Shown here: piece by piece, positions 8,716-19,514 of the stretch
How the letters are laid out: the number at the start of each line of letters is the position of its first letter
How positions within the stretch are numbered: position 1 is the first letter of the stretch
Source of the DNA: Acetobacteraceae bacterium
Lineage (GTDB): Bacteria; Pseudomonadota; Alphaproteobacteria; Acetobacterales; Acetobacteraceae
Direction: 5' to 3'
DNA: 64,000 nt
Assembly: GCA_030041375.1 (NCBI GenBank)
Contig: JASHOA010000012.1
Coordinates: forward strand, 18,947 to 82,946
Position numbers and translations under genes: made by a program
Notes under the pieces: generated by a model
Seen by the model: the letters and a program-made list of their open reading frames with translations, nothing else
Databases searched by the model: none
Told to the model about the DNA's origin: nothing

Positions 8716-8717
8716 GT

Positions 8718-9188
8718 ATGGCCGCCTTTCTTCCGAGCCGGCCTGGCGATCGCCGCGGACGCTACCGCCCGCTTGCCGAAATCAATGTCACGCCGCTGGT
8801 CGATGTCATGCTCGTGCTTCTCATCATTTTCATGGTGACGGCACCGTTGCTGACCTCGGGCGTGACGGTCGATCTGCCGAAAGCGAATGCAGCGCCTCTC
8901 AACCAGGACGCGACACCGATCACTCTCTCGATCAATGCGGCGGGGCAGATCTATCTTGCGGACACGCAAATTCCGCTCGACGAGCTGGTGCCGAAGCTGC
9001 GCGCGATCTCGCATAACAACCCGGATCGGCGAATCTTCGTGCGCGGTGACCGCCGCCTGCCTTACGGGCGGATCATGCAGGTGATGGCGCTGATCACCGA
9101 TGGCGGCTTCACCAAGGTGGCGCTGCTTGCCGAGGCCACCGCGCCCCTGCCTCCTGCCGGCGCGAAGGGCGCCGGAACGAAGGGCTGA
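8718..9188 (+). CDS. tolR: Tol-Pal system protein TolR
   Basis: ExbD/TolR family, 156 residues. A short cytoplasmic N-terminus ends in EINVTPLVDVMLVLLIIFMV, one membrane helix carrying the conserved channel Asp (VDVMLVLL, about residue 28). A periplasmic domain follows (VDLPKANA, then GDRRLPYGRIMQVM). It works with TolQ to convert proton flow into TolA motion. It begins 2 bp after the tolQ stop. Confidence 0.95.
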   Translation: MAAFLPSRPGDRRGRYRPLAEINVTPLVDVMLVLLIIFMVTAPLLTSGVTVDLPKANAAPLNQDATPITLSINAAGQIYLADTQIPLDELVPKLRAISHNNPDRRIFVRGDRRLPYGRIMQVMALITDGGFTKVALLAEATAPLPPAGAKGAGTKG

Positions 9189-9220
9189 GAGGAGCTGATC
9201 GCGACCGGATTGGCTTGGCC

Positions 9221-10192
9221 ATGACCCCCGAACTCAGGCGCGGCGCGGCCTGTTCGGCGGCGTTGCATGTGCTCGTGGGCTTGTTGGCGCTGCTTGCCGT
9301 GCGCCCTTCCCTGCCGCCCGAGGCGCCCGCCGAGGTTGCGGTCAGCATGGAATTCGCAGGGCCGGCTCCGAAGGCGCCGGCCCCCTCCCCGACGCCGGCT
9401 CCTGCGCCGGCACCGAAGACCGTGAAGAAGCCTCCCGTCAAGCAGCCCCCGAAGCAGACAGCCTACGAGCCGCCTCCACCGCCGCCGCCGCCACCGCCGG
9501 CGCCGACCCCGGCGGAGGTTGCTCCGTCGCCGCCGAAGCCTGCTCCGCCGGTGCCGCCCACTCCGGCCCCGACACCGACCCCAACGCCGGTGCCGCCACC
9601 CACACCCGCTCCGCCCACGCCAGCGCCGCCGAAACCAGCCCCCGTCCCGCCGGAAAAGCCGCTGCCGCTGCCCCCGCCACCGGCCCCGACGCCTCCGACA
9701 CCGCCGAGCCCGACGCACCAGCCGAACCCAACGACCAACACTGCGACGTCCTCGACTGCGCTCGAGGCGACGCTTGAAAAGCTTCGCTCACTGGAACGCC
9801 AGACAGAGCCGCCGAAGGCGCTGCCGAATCCCCAACCTGGGGGCGTGCCGACGCCGGGCGGCCTGCCCCAGAGCAACGACACCGCCGCACTCTCGGCTGC
9901 GGAACGCGGCCGGATCGGGGATTACGTTCGCCGATGCTGGACCTACGATCCCGGCGCCAAGGGTGTGCAGCAGTTCCAGGTCTGGCTCGATGTGACGACC
10001 GATGCCGATGGCGTCGTGCACATCGCGACCATTGCTGCCGCTGATCAGGCGCGGGTCGAGGCGAACCCGGCCCTTCGTGCCTTCGCAGACCGGGCAGTGA
10101 ATGCGGTGCTCGATCCGCGCTGCGCGAAGCTGCCGCTTCCCCCGGCGATGCTCGGCAAGGATGAGCATCTGGTATTCCGGTTCAGGCCGTGA
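9221..10192 (+). CDS. tolA: TolA-like energy transducer with proline-rich linker
   Basis: Anchors at the inner membrane and reaches across the periplasm to Pal/TolB. About 323 residues: an N-terminal membrane helix (CSAALHVLVGLLALLAV), then a very proline-rich stretch from about residue 50 to 170 (runs of PPPPPP, PTPTPVPPPTP), and a C-terminal TolA domain III-like region (RIGDYVRRCWTYDPGAKG, then LVFRFRP). The long Ala/Lys helical domain of enterobacterial TolA is replaced by a TonB-like proline linker. The start is uncertain: ATG at 9221 lacks a close Shine-Dalgarno sequence, and a TTG lies two codons upstream. Position between tolR and tolB supports the call. Confidence 0.85.
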   Translation: MTPELRRGAACSAALHVLVGLLALLAVRPSLPPEAPAEVAVSMEFAGPAPKAPAPSPTPAPAPAPKTVKKPPVKQPPKQTAYEPPPPPPPPPPAPTPAEVAPSPPKPAPPVPPTPAPTPTPTPVPPPTPAPPTPAPPKPAPVPPEKPLPLPPPPAPTPPTPPSPTHQPNPTTNTATSSTALEATLEKLRSLERQTEPPKALPNPQPGGVPTPGGLPQSNDTAALSAAERGRIGDYVRRCWTYDPGAKGVQQFQVWLDVTTDADGVVHIATIAAADQARVEANPALRAFADRAVNAVLDPRCAKLPLPPAMLGKDEHLVFRFRP

Positions 10193-10424
10193 GGACCGTG
10201 ATCACGTCCAAGACGGCCGGCGTTGCAAGAGTTTCATCGCTGCGCCATGTCATTTTCCGCCTCTTCGCCTTGCTTCTACCCGATCGACGCCTTTTTTGCC
10301 CAGAGCACCGCTGCCAAGCCGGTGCGGAAGAGGATTGTTCGGGACGGAGGTTGCAGACGGACAAGTGGGGTGCAACCTGAAGCAGTGATTTCGTGGGCTC
10401 AACAGGGGAAGGGCAAGTTTCGAG
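10193..10424. other. tolA-tolB intergenic region (232 bp), no gene recognised
   Basis: Unlike the tightly packed genes before it, 232 bp separate tolA and tolB. I see no convincing small gene and no clear terminator with a T-run. It may hold a secondary promoter for tolB-pal-cpoB. Confidence 0.4.
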
Positions 10425-11792
10425 ATGCAGGGATGTCTGTTCGGCCGTCGGGGACTGCTCGCTGGATCGGCTGCGCTTCTCATGGCGCCAGTCGTCGCGA
10501 TGGCGCAAACGTCGCCCGGCTCGGGTGCTGAGAGCGCTGTGATCGATGTGAATCGGGCGCAGGCGGAACCGATCCCGATCGCCATTCCCTTCTTCAACGC
10601 AGCCAGCGACAAGGCGGCCGACCTCGCCAAGGGGATTGCCGGAGTCATCAGCAATGACCTATCTGGCTCGGGGTTGTTCCGCCCGATTGATCCATCCTCC
10701 TTTGTGCAGGACGCCGCCAACATTGGGACGGTGCCGAAATGGCAAGACTGGAAGGTGATCGGTGCGCGCGCTCTTGTCACGGGCAAGGTCGATCAGCCGA
10801 CCGCCGGGAACGTACGCGTCGAATTCCGGCTGTGGGACGTTCTGCCCGAACAGCAGTTGCAGGGCACCGCCTACACCACCGCCGCCAGCAACTGGCGTCG
10901 CGTGGGTCACATGATCGCCGATGTGATCTATGAGCGTCTGCTCGGCGAAAAGGGCTATTTCGACACGCGGATCGCTTATGTCTCCGAAACCGGGCCGCGT
11001 TCGGCGCGTATCCGCCGGCTCGCCATTATGGATCAGGACGGTGCCAACAGCACCTTCCTGACCGACGGCGAGTGGACGGTTCTGGAGCCACGCTTCCACC
11101 CGACGAAGAACGAACTCGCCTTCCTGAGCTATGCCGGCAATCACCCGCGTGTTTATCTCTTCGATCTGGGCAGCGGCCGGGAATCCCTGCTCGGGAATTT
11201 CCCGGGCATGACGTTCGCTCCACGGTTCGGCCCGCAGGGAGAGAAGGTGATCCTTTCGGAAGCGCAAGGCAGCGGTTCGGCCATTGTTGTGGTCACGCTG
11301 GGGAGCATGAGTGCCGTGCGCCTGACCGACGCGAGCGCGATCAATACCAGCCCCTGTTACAGCCCTGACGGATCGCAGGTTACGTTCAACTCGGATCGGG
11401 ATGGCTCACCCCAGTTGTACGTGATGAACGCAGACGGCTCGAACCCGAAGCGCATCAGCTACGGACAGGGTCGCTACTTCAGCCCGGTGTGGTCTCCGCG
11501 CGGCGATCTGATCGCCTTTATCCGCCAGAACGGCGGCAGCTTCGGGCTTGGTGTCATGAATACGGATGGAACCGCGGAACGCATTCTCTCCGAAGGCTTC
11601 ACCGTTGACAGTCCGACGTTCTGTCCGAATGGACGGATCATCATGTTCTGCCGCACCACGCCGGCTACCAACGCGACCGGGGCCGGGCATACCTCGCGCC
11701 TGGTCAGCATCGACATCACCGGTTTCAACGAGCGGATGGTGGAGACCCCTACCGATGGCTCGGATCCCGCCTGGTCGCCATTGCTGAGCTGA
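10425..11792 (+). CDS. tolB: Tol-Pal system beta-propeller protein TolB
   Basis: Periplasmic partner of Pal. 455 residues: an N-terminal alpha/beta domain (IPFFN near residue 55; VLVTGKV-like segment near 120) and a six-bladed beta-propeller built of WD40-like repeats with recurring SPDGSQ/SPRGD and [11 protein letters not shown] motifs. The signal sequence has paired arginines in [14 protein letters not shown] followed by a hydrophobic core and AMAQ, so export by the Tat route is plausible. The start at ATG 10425 gives the whole signal. Confidence 0.95.
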   Translation: MQGCLFGRRGLLAGSAALLMAPVVAMAQTSPGSGAESAVIDVNRAQAEPIPIAIPFFNAASDKAADLAKGIAGVISNDLSGSGLFRPIDPSSFVQDAANIGTVPKWQDWKVIGARALVTGKVDQPTAGNVRVEFRLWDVLPEQQLQGTAYTTAASNWRRVGHMIADVIYERLLGEKGYFDTRIAYVSETGPRSARIRRLAIMDQDGANSTFLTDGEWTVLEPRFHPTKNELAFLSYAGNHPRVYLFDLGSGRESLLGNFPGMTFAPRFGPQGEKVILSEAQGSGSAIVVVTLGSMSAVRLTDASAINTSPCYSPDGSQVTFNSDRDGSPQLYVMNADGSNPKRISYGQGRYFSPVWSPRGDLIAFIRQNGGSFGLGVMNTDGTAERILSEGFTVDSPTFCPNGRIIMFCRTTPATNATGAGHTSRLVSIDITGFNERMVETPTDGSDPAWSPLLS

Positions 11793-11951
11793 AGAATGCT
11801 GCTTTCGCGGCCACGGACAGGGCTGTGTCCGAGCCGGGGGCGGCTTGACCGGCGCCTAGCCGCGCGCTAATCGCGATCATTGCCGGGGCCAACTGCTCCG
11901 GGCGCGCCTTCACCTTATCGTCGTCACCACCCGCGGACAGGGACTGACCCC

Positions 11952-12446
11952 ATGAAATTCAGGCTTATCGGCGCCTTCGCGGCTCTAGCGCTGCTGGCCG
12001 CCTGTGCCACCACGCCGAAACCAACAACCACCGGAGCCGGCGCCACCGCTGCCACTCAGGGCCCTGTACCTGGCAGCCAGCAGGACTTGGTTCAGAATGT
12101 TGGCGATCGCGTCTTCTTTGCTTTCGACATGTCGAACCTGTCGGAAGAGGCGGTGGCGACGTTGACCCGCCAAGCCGCCTGGCTGCAGAAATATCCCGAA
12201 GTCAAGGTGCTGGTCGCCGGCAATTGTGACGAACGTGGGACCGAAGAATACAATCTGGCGCTCGGACAGCGTCGGGCGAACGCAGCACGGGATTTCCTTG
12301 TTGCCAAAGGCGTGGATCCATCACGCATCGAGACGATCAGCTACGGCAAGGATCGCCCGGTGGCGCTCGGCTCCAATGAACAAGCCTGGGCACAGAACCG
12401 CAACGCGATCACTTCGGTGCAAGGATTCAATCCCCAGGCCAAGTAG
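11952..12446 (+). CDS. pal: peptidoglycan-associated lipoprotein Pal
   Basis: Outer-membrane lipoprotein that binds peptidoglycan and links to TolB/TolA. 164 residues: signal peptide with lipobox LLAAC near residues 15-19, a short Thr/Ala-rich linker, and an OmpA-like peptidoglycan-binding domain (FFAFDMSNL, LVAGNCDERGTEEYNLALGQRRANAARDFL, with Asp and Arg of the diaminopimelate site). The start at 11952 (MKFRLIG) gives a proper lipoprotein signal; the longer in-frame reading from 11880 would bury it. Confidence 0.95.
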   Translation: MKFRLIGAFAALALLAACATTPKPTTTGAGATAATQGPVPGSQQDLVQNVGDRVFFAFDMSNLSEEAVATLTRQAAWLQKYPEVKVLVAGNCDERGTEEYNLALGQRRANAARDFLVAKGVDPSRIETISYGKDRPVALGSNEQAWAQNRNAITSVQGFNPQAK

Positions 12447-12473
12447 GTTTCGCGCCAAACCGACGTCGCTCTT

Positions 12474-12505
12474 CTTCCCCGGCGCCCTTCGAGCGGTCGG
12501 GGAAG
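12474..12505 (+). terminator. hairpin between pal and cpoB, possible attenuator
   Basis: CTTCCCCG at 12474-12481 pairs with CGGGGAAG at 12498-12505 around a 16-nt loop. No T-run follows, so intrinsic termination is doubtful; it may limit read-through or protect the upstream mRNA 3' end. Confidence 0.35.
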
Positions 12506-12685
12506 AGAGGCTGGCCGCCTCTTGTAATCGCGCCGGGCGGCATGACTCCCGATGGCATTTGGCGAGTATCCTTGCCCAGGCCGGCCCGGTCGCTGACGTC
12601 TTGCCCGGGTGAGAATACGAGTGGGCTTGCACCACCCGAGGGTGGCGCATAGAGCGTCGGGTCTGGCGGAAAGGAGGTTGGTCCC

Positions 12686-13567
12686 ATGGCGCTGAGGCTC
12701 CTGCTCGCTGGCTTGCTGTCGATCTCGCTCGTTCTGCCTTTGCACGCGCAGGTCGAAAGCCGCGAAGCGATCGCTCTGCGCAACCAGATTCTTGAAGTGC
12801 AACATGAGCTTGATCAACTTCGCCAGCAAATGCAGGCGGGCGGAGGCAACAATCCCGGTTCGGCTCTTGGGGGCAACTATGGCCAAGCCGCGCCGCCCGG
12901 GAACGCGGCCAGTGGTGACCTCGTCGCGACCCTTCTCCAAGAGGTGAGTTCGCTGCAGGACCAGATACGCACCCTGCGCGGCCAGGTGGATGATCTCACG
13001 AACAAGACGGATACGCAGCTTGCCGATCTTGGGAAAAAGATCGACGATCTCCAGTTCCAGTTTCAGATCATGCAGGGAAAAGGCTCGGGTCCGGTTGCTT
13101 TTCCTGCGCCTTCTTCACTGACCAGACCCACTCAACCCGCCGCACCCACCGCACCCACCGCACCCACCGCGACCGCTCCGCCGCCTCCCGAAGTCCTGCT
13201 TCATCAGGGCGAAATGGCGTTGGCCCGTTCCGATTATGCGGCCGCTCTGAGTGCTGCGGAGACCGTGTTGAAGATCGACCCACGTTCCCCACGCGCTTAC
13301 GATGCCCAGTTCCTGGCGGCGCGGGCCTTGTTCGGCGAGAGGCAGTTCACCCGCGCCGCGCTGGCGTATGACGATGCATACGGCAGGGCTCCAGCCGGCT
13401 CGCTTGCGCAGGACTCGCTGCTCGGGCTCGCTCGCTCGCTGGTTGCGATCAACCAGAAGCCGGCAGCATGCGGCGCCCTTTCCAAGCTGCATCAGCAATT
13501 CCGAACCCTGCGCTCGGATATCGCCCCGGCCGCTACGTCATTGGCACACCAGGCCGGCTGCGTATAA
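12686..13567 (+). CDS. cpoB: cell division coordinator CpoB (YbgF)
   Basis: Periplasmic Tol-Pal accessory protein coordinating peptidoglycan synthesis and outer-membrane constriction. 293 residues: signal peptide (LLLAGLLSISLVLPLHAQ), an N-terminal coiled coil (about 25-50 and 80-125, EVSSLQDQIRTLRGQVDDL), a Pro/Thr-rich linker with a tandem TAP repeat (about 150-165), and a C-terminal TPR domain (about 170-290; DYAAALSAAETVLKIDPRSPRAYDAQFLAARALF). It is the usual last gene of the tol-pal cluster. It starts 239 bp after pal. Confidence 0.92.
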   Translation: MALRLLLAGLLSISLVLPLHAQVESREAIALRNQILEVQHELDQLRQQMQAGGGNNPGSALGGNYGQAAPPGNAASGDLVATLLQEVSSLQDQIRTLRGQVDDLTNKTDTQLADLGKKIDDLQFQFQIMQGKGSGPVAFPAPSSLTRPTQPAAPTAPTAPTATAPPPPEVLLHQGEMALARSDYAAALSAAETVLKIDPRSPRAYDAQFLAARALFGERQFTRAALAYDDAYGRAPAGSLAQDSLLGLARSLVAINQKPAACGALSKLHQQFRTLRSDIAPAATSLAHQAGCV

Positions 13568-13614
13568 AGGAAATCCGCTGCGACCCCCCGGCGGAGGACC
13601 TCGACAGCAGCGGG

Positions 13615-14898
13615 ATGCAGCCTTTGTTGCCTGGCGAATTTGCGACGCTGATGGCCGCACTGGGCCCATTCGGCGCCGCACCCCGCCTCGCTGTTGCGGT
13701 TTCGGGTGGCCCGGACAGCCTGGCGCTGGCGGTTCTCGCTGCCGAATGGGCGAGCGGTATGGGCGGTACGGTGACTGCCCTTATACTCGACCACGGGTTG
13801 CGGCGCGAGGCGGCCTCGGAGGCAGAGGCGGCCTGCGCCCGGTTGGGCCGGCTTGGCATTCCGGCCCGGATATTCCGCCTGCATGGGCTCGCGGCCGGGC
13901 CAGCGATACCGGCACGGGCGCGTCGAGCACGCAATGCCAGACTGGAGGTTGCGGCGGCGGAAATCGGAGCAGCCTGGCTGCTGCTTGGGCACCAGCGCGC
14001 CGACCAGGCGGAAACGCTCCTGGAGAGAACGCTTTCGCATAGCGGACCGACCGGGCTTGCGGGAATGGCGGCGCGCCGTGAGGGTGCGCGGGTTGTGATC
14101 CTGAGGCCGCTCCTTGGCGTGCCGCCGGGGCGGCTCATCGCCACTCTCGCCGCCAGGGGTCTTGGCTGGGCGCGCGACCCTAGCAATTCGGACCCCGCTT
14201 TCCTCCGCGCGAGGCTGCGCAATCTCAGGGCTGACAGGGCGGGCGAAGGGGCTGCGACGGGAACGCTTGGAAACGCCACCGCCGCTTACGGGCGAGCACG
14301 CGCCTTGGCGGAGTCGAAGCGGACCGGCATCCTTGGCGAGCGTGTTTCCCTCTATGCCACCGGGCATGCGTTGCTCACCCCCGGGGCCATCGACCATGGT
14401 GCCCTCGCGTCGCTTCTCCGCACCATAGCCGGGGCCGAATTCGCCCCCTCGGAAGCACGTCTCGCCTCGCTTTCGGCCTGCCCGCGACCGGCCACCTTCG
14501 CCGGAGTCCGCCTGCTTCCGGCGGGCCGGCTCGGACCAGGCTGGCTTCTGGTACGCGAGGCACGGGCGATGTCCGCACCCGTGCCCGCGGTCCCCGGCCT
14601 GCGCTGGGACGGCCGCTTCCGCCTCTCCGCTGCAGCGCGCCCACCGGTCGGGGCAAGGCTTGGCGCACTCGGAGCCGCATCGGCGCGGCTCAGGGGGTGC
14701 TCGCCGTTGCCTGCGGCCGTTCTTGCGACGCTGCCGGCACTCTGGGTCGGTGAAGAATTGGTAGCCGTGCCGCATCTCGGCTATCCTTCTCTGGAGGCTT
14801 GCGCAGGCGTGCCGGTTCGGTTCTGCCCGAACGAACCGGCCGGAGCAGCGCCTTTCGGAGTTATGGATCAAGTCGGGGATGCAGAGCCGACGGTGTGA
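13615..14898 (+). CDS. tilS: tRNA(Ile)-lysidine synthase TilS
   Basis: Ligates lysine to C34 of tRNA-Ile(CAU) so that it reads AUA. 427 residues with the PP-loop ATPase motif AVSGGPDSLAL near residues 28-38, then LDHGLRREA near 60, LLGHQRADQAETLLERTLSHSGPTGLAGM near 125-153 and WARDPSNSDPAFLRARLRN near 184-202. The C-terminal half is poorly conserved, as usual. The start is ATG 13615 (MQPLLPGEF); the frame is open further upstream but would overlap cpoB. It sits between cpoB and ftsH. Confidence 0.93.
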   Translation: MQPLLPGEFATLMAALGPFGAAPRLAVAVSGGPDSLALAVLAAEWASGMGGTVTALILDHGLRREAASEAEAACARLGRLGIPARIFRLHGLAAGPAIPARARRARNARLEVAAAEIGAAWLLLGHQRADQAETLLERTLSHSGPTGLAGMAARREGARVVILRPLLGVPPGRLIATLAARGLGWARDPSNSDPAFLRARLRNLRADRAGEGAATGTLGNATAAYGRARALAESKRTGILGERVSLYATGHALLTPGAIDHGALASLLRTIAGAEFAPSEARLASLSACPRPATFAGVRLLPAGRLGPGWLLVREARAMSAPVPAVPGLRWDGRFRLSAAARPPVGARLGALGAASARLRGCSPLPAAVLATLPALWVGEELVAVPHLGYPSLEACAGVPVRFCPNEPAGAAPFGVMDQVGDAEPTV

Positions 14899-15018
14899 GC
14901 CTATTTATCTCTTCGAGGCTCTGGTCCGGGGCCGGTTGCGGCAGCACCTTCTCTCCAACCCCGGAAAGCGACGACGGGCGCGCCGGGAGGAACCGAGCCG
15001 CGGACAGGACGGGATGGG

Positions 15019-16935
<1,917 letters not shown>

Positions 16936-16942
16936 GCGCGAG

Positions 16943-18001
16943 GTGCGGCTGATCGAGCCGCTGGCACTGCTCGACGGCCCGCAAGCCGGCGCCGCAATCG
17001 CGGCGGGCACAGCCCGGCCGCTGGCGGGCGGGCCACTCGCTTTCAGCCTGGCCCGCCTGCTGCCGGAGCCAGAACCCAGGCCGGCCTCTGATATCCCGTC
17101 AAGCTGGGACACCTCCGTCTTGCGATTGACCAGCCCACCCGCCGCCGGTTGGATTCAACGCCCCTCCGTTATGGGCGTCGTCAACATTACGCCGGACAGC
17201 TTCAGCGACGGGGGCGATTTTCTCGATCCCGGCCGGGCGGTCGCCGCGGGGCTGGCCATGAGCGCGGCAGGAGCGGCCATCGTGGATGTGGGCGGAGAGA
17301 GCACTCGCCCCGGCGCAACCCCGACTCCACCCGAAATCGAGCAGGCACGCATCCTTCCCGTCATCCGCGAGCTAGCGCGACAGGGCGTGCGGGTCTCTGC
17401 CGATACCCGCAACTCGGCGACGATGGCCGCCGCGCTCGATGCCGGCGCGGCCATCATCAACGACACCTCTGCGCTATCCTATGATCCCGAAGCAGCCCCG
17501 CTGCTCGCCCGTGCCGACGTGCCCGTGCTGCTGATGCACATGCGTGGCACGCCTGCCAGCATGATGGCAGAGGCGAATTATACCGATGTCGCACTCGAGG
17601 TGACGGCCGAGCTTGCGGCGAGGCTCACGGTGGCAGAAGCCGCCGGTATCGCGCGAGAGCGGATCGCGCTCGATCCCGGAATCGGCTTTGCCAAGAGGAC
17701 CGAACACAATCTCGAGCTGCTCTCGCGCCTTCCGCTGCTGCTCAATCTTAGCTGCCCGCTCGTGGTCGGGGTCTCTCGCAAGCGTTTCATCGGGCAGGTC
17801 GGCGGGGAGGCCGAGTTGCGCCGGCGCCTCCCCGGCTCTCTGGCAGCCGGACTGTTTGCGCTGTCTTGCGGTGCCTCGATGCTCAGGGTTCATGACGTTG
17901 TCGAAACAATGCAGGCGCTCCGCGTTTGGCAGGCGCTCGGCAGCGGCCAGCTCGCGAGCCTGTCACTTGCCCTCGCCGCCGGTTGGCGCAACAACGGCTG
18001 A
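16943..18001 (+). CDS. folP: dihydropteroate synthase
   Basis: Condenses p-aminobenzoate with 6-hydroxymethyl-7,8-dihydropterin pyrophosphate in folate synthesis. A TIM barrel of 352 residues with signature [18 protein letters not shown] near residues 76-93, [12 protein letters not shown] near 115 and the distal GVSRKRF near 272. An N-terminal extension of about 70 residues precedes the barrel. The start is taken as GTG 16943 ([10 protein letters not shown]), 7 bp after the ftsH stop; a later start is possible because the extension is poorly conserved. Confidence 0.92.
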   Translation: MRLIEPLALLDGPQAGAAIAAGTARPLAGGPLAFSLARLLPEPEPRPASDIPSSWDTSVLRLTSPPAAGWIQRPSVMGVVNITPDSFSDGGDFLDPGRAVAAGLAMSAAGAAIVDVGGESTRPGATPTPPEIEQARILPVIRELARQGVRVSADTRNSATMAAALDAGAAIINDTSALSYDPEAAPLLARADVPVLLMHMRGTPASMMAEANYTDVALEVTAELAARLTVAEAAGIARERIALDPGIGFAKRTEHNLELLSRLPLLLNLSCPLVVGVSRKRFIGQVGGEAELRRRLPGSLAAGLFALSCGASMLRVHDVVETMQALRVWQALGSGQLASLSLALAAGWRNNG

Positions 18002-18027
18002 TCCCCGCCACTTTTTTCGAGACTTGT

Positions 18028-19383
18028 ATGAACATTGTGCGACGATTATTCGGCACCGACGGGATCCGTGGCACCGCCAATGCCGACCCGATGACCGCAG
18101 AGACCGCACTCCGGCTCGGCCAGGCGGCGGGGCTGCTCTTCACCCGTGGCAGTCACCGCCATCGCGTGCTTATCGGCAAGGATACAAGGCTTTCCGGCTA
18201 CATGCTCGAGCCGGCGCTGGTCGCCGGTTTCATCAGCGCCGGGATGGACGTCTCGATCGCCGGACCATTACCGACACCCGCCATCGCCATGCTGACCCGC
18301 TCGCTCCGGGCCGATCTCGGAGTGATGATCTCGGCCTCGCACAATTCCTTTGAGGACAATGGCATCAAGCTTTTCGGGCCCGATGGGCAGAAGCTTTCCG
18401 ACGGGACCGAAGCCGAGATCGAGGCGCTGATGTCGGCAGACCTGTCGGAGCGGCTCGCGGTGCCGGAGAAGCTGGGCCGCGCGGTCCGCCTGGAGGATGC
18501 GGCCGGCCGCTATATCGAGGGTGCGAAGGCCACTTTCCCGCGCGGGCTCAGGCTGGATGGGCTTCGTATTGTTGTCGATTGCGCCAACGGAGCGGGGTAT
18601 CGGGTCGCCCCTGCGGTGCTCTGGGAGCTTGGAGCAGACGTGGTCGCGCTCGGGATTTCCCCGGACGGGTTCAATATCAATCGCGGCTGCGGATCCACGG
18701 CTCCCAAGAATTTTTGTAAGGAGGTGCTCGATCAGAAGGCCGATCTCGGGATCGCCCTCGACGGCGACGCCGATCGGCTCCTGCTCGCGGACGAGCACGG
18801 GGAACTGGTCGATGGGGATCAGATTCTGGCCCTGATCGCCCGTTCCTGGCAACGCGAGGGGCGGCTCACTGGAGATGGCATCGTCGCCACGGTGATGTCG
18901 AATCTCGGACTTGGGCGGTTCCTTACAACTCTCGGAGTCAACCTGCATCGCACCCAGGTCGGAGACCGCTACGTCGCGGCGGAGATGCGCGCCCGCGGCA
19001 TCAATGTCGGCGGCGAGCAATCGGGCCACATGATACTTTCGGATTTTGCGACGACTGGCGATGGCCTGGTGGGCGCCCTGCAGGTGCTGGCCGTCATCGT
19101 CGCCGAGCAGCGGACCGCAAGCGAGGTCTGCCGTGTCTTTCAGCCGCTTCCGCAAACCCTGCAGAGCGTGCGCTATGTCGGCCCATCGCCCCTTTCCCAT
19201 CCTGCCGTCAAAGATGGCATCGCCGAAGCCGAGGCACGGTTGAACGGTGCGGGGAGGCTGGTGATCCGCCAGAGCGGTACCGAGCCCGTCATCCGAGTGA
19301 TGGCGGAGGCGGAGAACGAGGTGCTCATCAAATCCGTTGTCAACGAGCTTTGCGAAAAGATCGCTGCTGCCGGAGGACAATAG
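18028..19383 (+). CDS. glmM: phosphoglucosamine mutase GlmM
   Basis: Converts glucosamine-6-phosphate to glucosamine-1-phosphate for peptidoglycan and LPS. 451 residues, alpha-D-phosphohexomutase family: [11 protein letters not shown] at residues 4-14, the phosphoserine loop ISASHNS with Ser104, the metal-binding loop DGDADRLLL near 247, the sugar-binding GGEQSGH near 330 and the phosphate-binding [12 protein letters not shown] near 416. The fourth loop residue is Ser where Escherichia coli has Pro (SHNP). The start is ATG 18028. Confidence 0.96.
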   Translation: MNIVRRLFGTDGIRGTANADPMTAETALRLGQAAGLLFTRGSHRHRVLIGKDTRLSGYMLEPALVAGFISAGMDVSIAGPLPTPAIAMLTRSLRADLGVMISASHNSFEDNGIKLFGPDGQKLSDGTEAEIEALMSADLSERLAVPEKLGRAVRLEDAAGRYIEGAKATFPRGLRLDGLRIVVDCANGAGYRVAPAVLWELGADVVALGISPDGFNINRGCGSTAPKNFCKEVLDQKADLGIALDGDADRLLLADEHGELVDGDQILALIARSWQREGRLTGDGIVATVMSNLGLGRFLTTLGVNLHRTQVGDRYVAAEMRARGINVGGEQSGHMILSDFATTGDGLVGALQVLAVIVAEQRTASEVCRVFQPLPQTLQSVRYVGPSPLSHPAVKDGIAEAEARLNGAGRLVIRQSGTEPVIRVMAEAENEVLIKSVVNELCEKIAAAGGQ

Positions 19384-19514
19384 AGAAGGGCCGGATGGCA
19401 AACAGATCGATCAACAGATCGATCCCTGGGAGACGGTCACTCCGGCGACTGCAAAAGGATCAGTACTCCGCCCGAGCGCGTCGCCGGAACTGAGAGCCGG
19501 CAGGTGGGACCGGC

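Noticed and set aside
9470..9720. Long glycine-rich frame opposite tolA
   Set aside because: It is a shadow of the proline-rich linker on the other strand, without a start signal or family.
12474..12505. Rho-independent terminator of the tol-pal operon
   Set aside because: The stem is real but no T-run follows; it is kept only as a possible attenuator.
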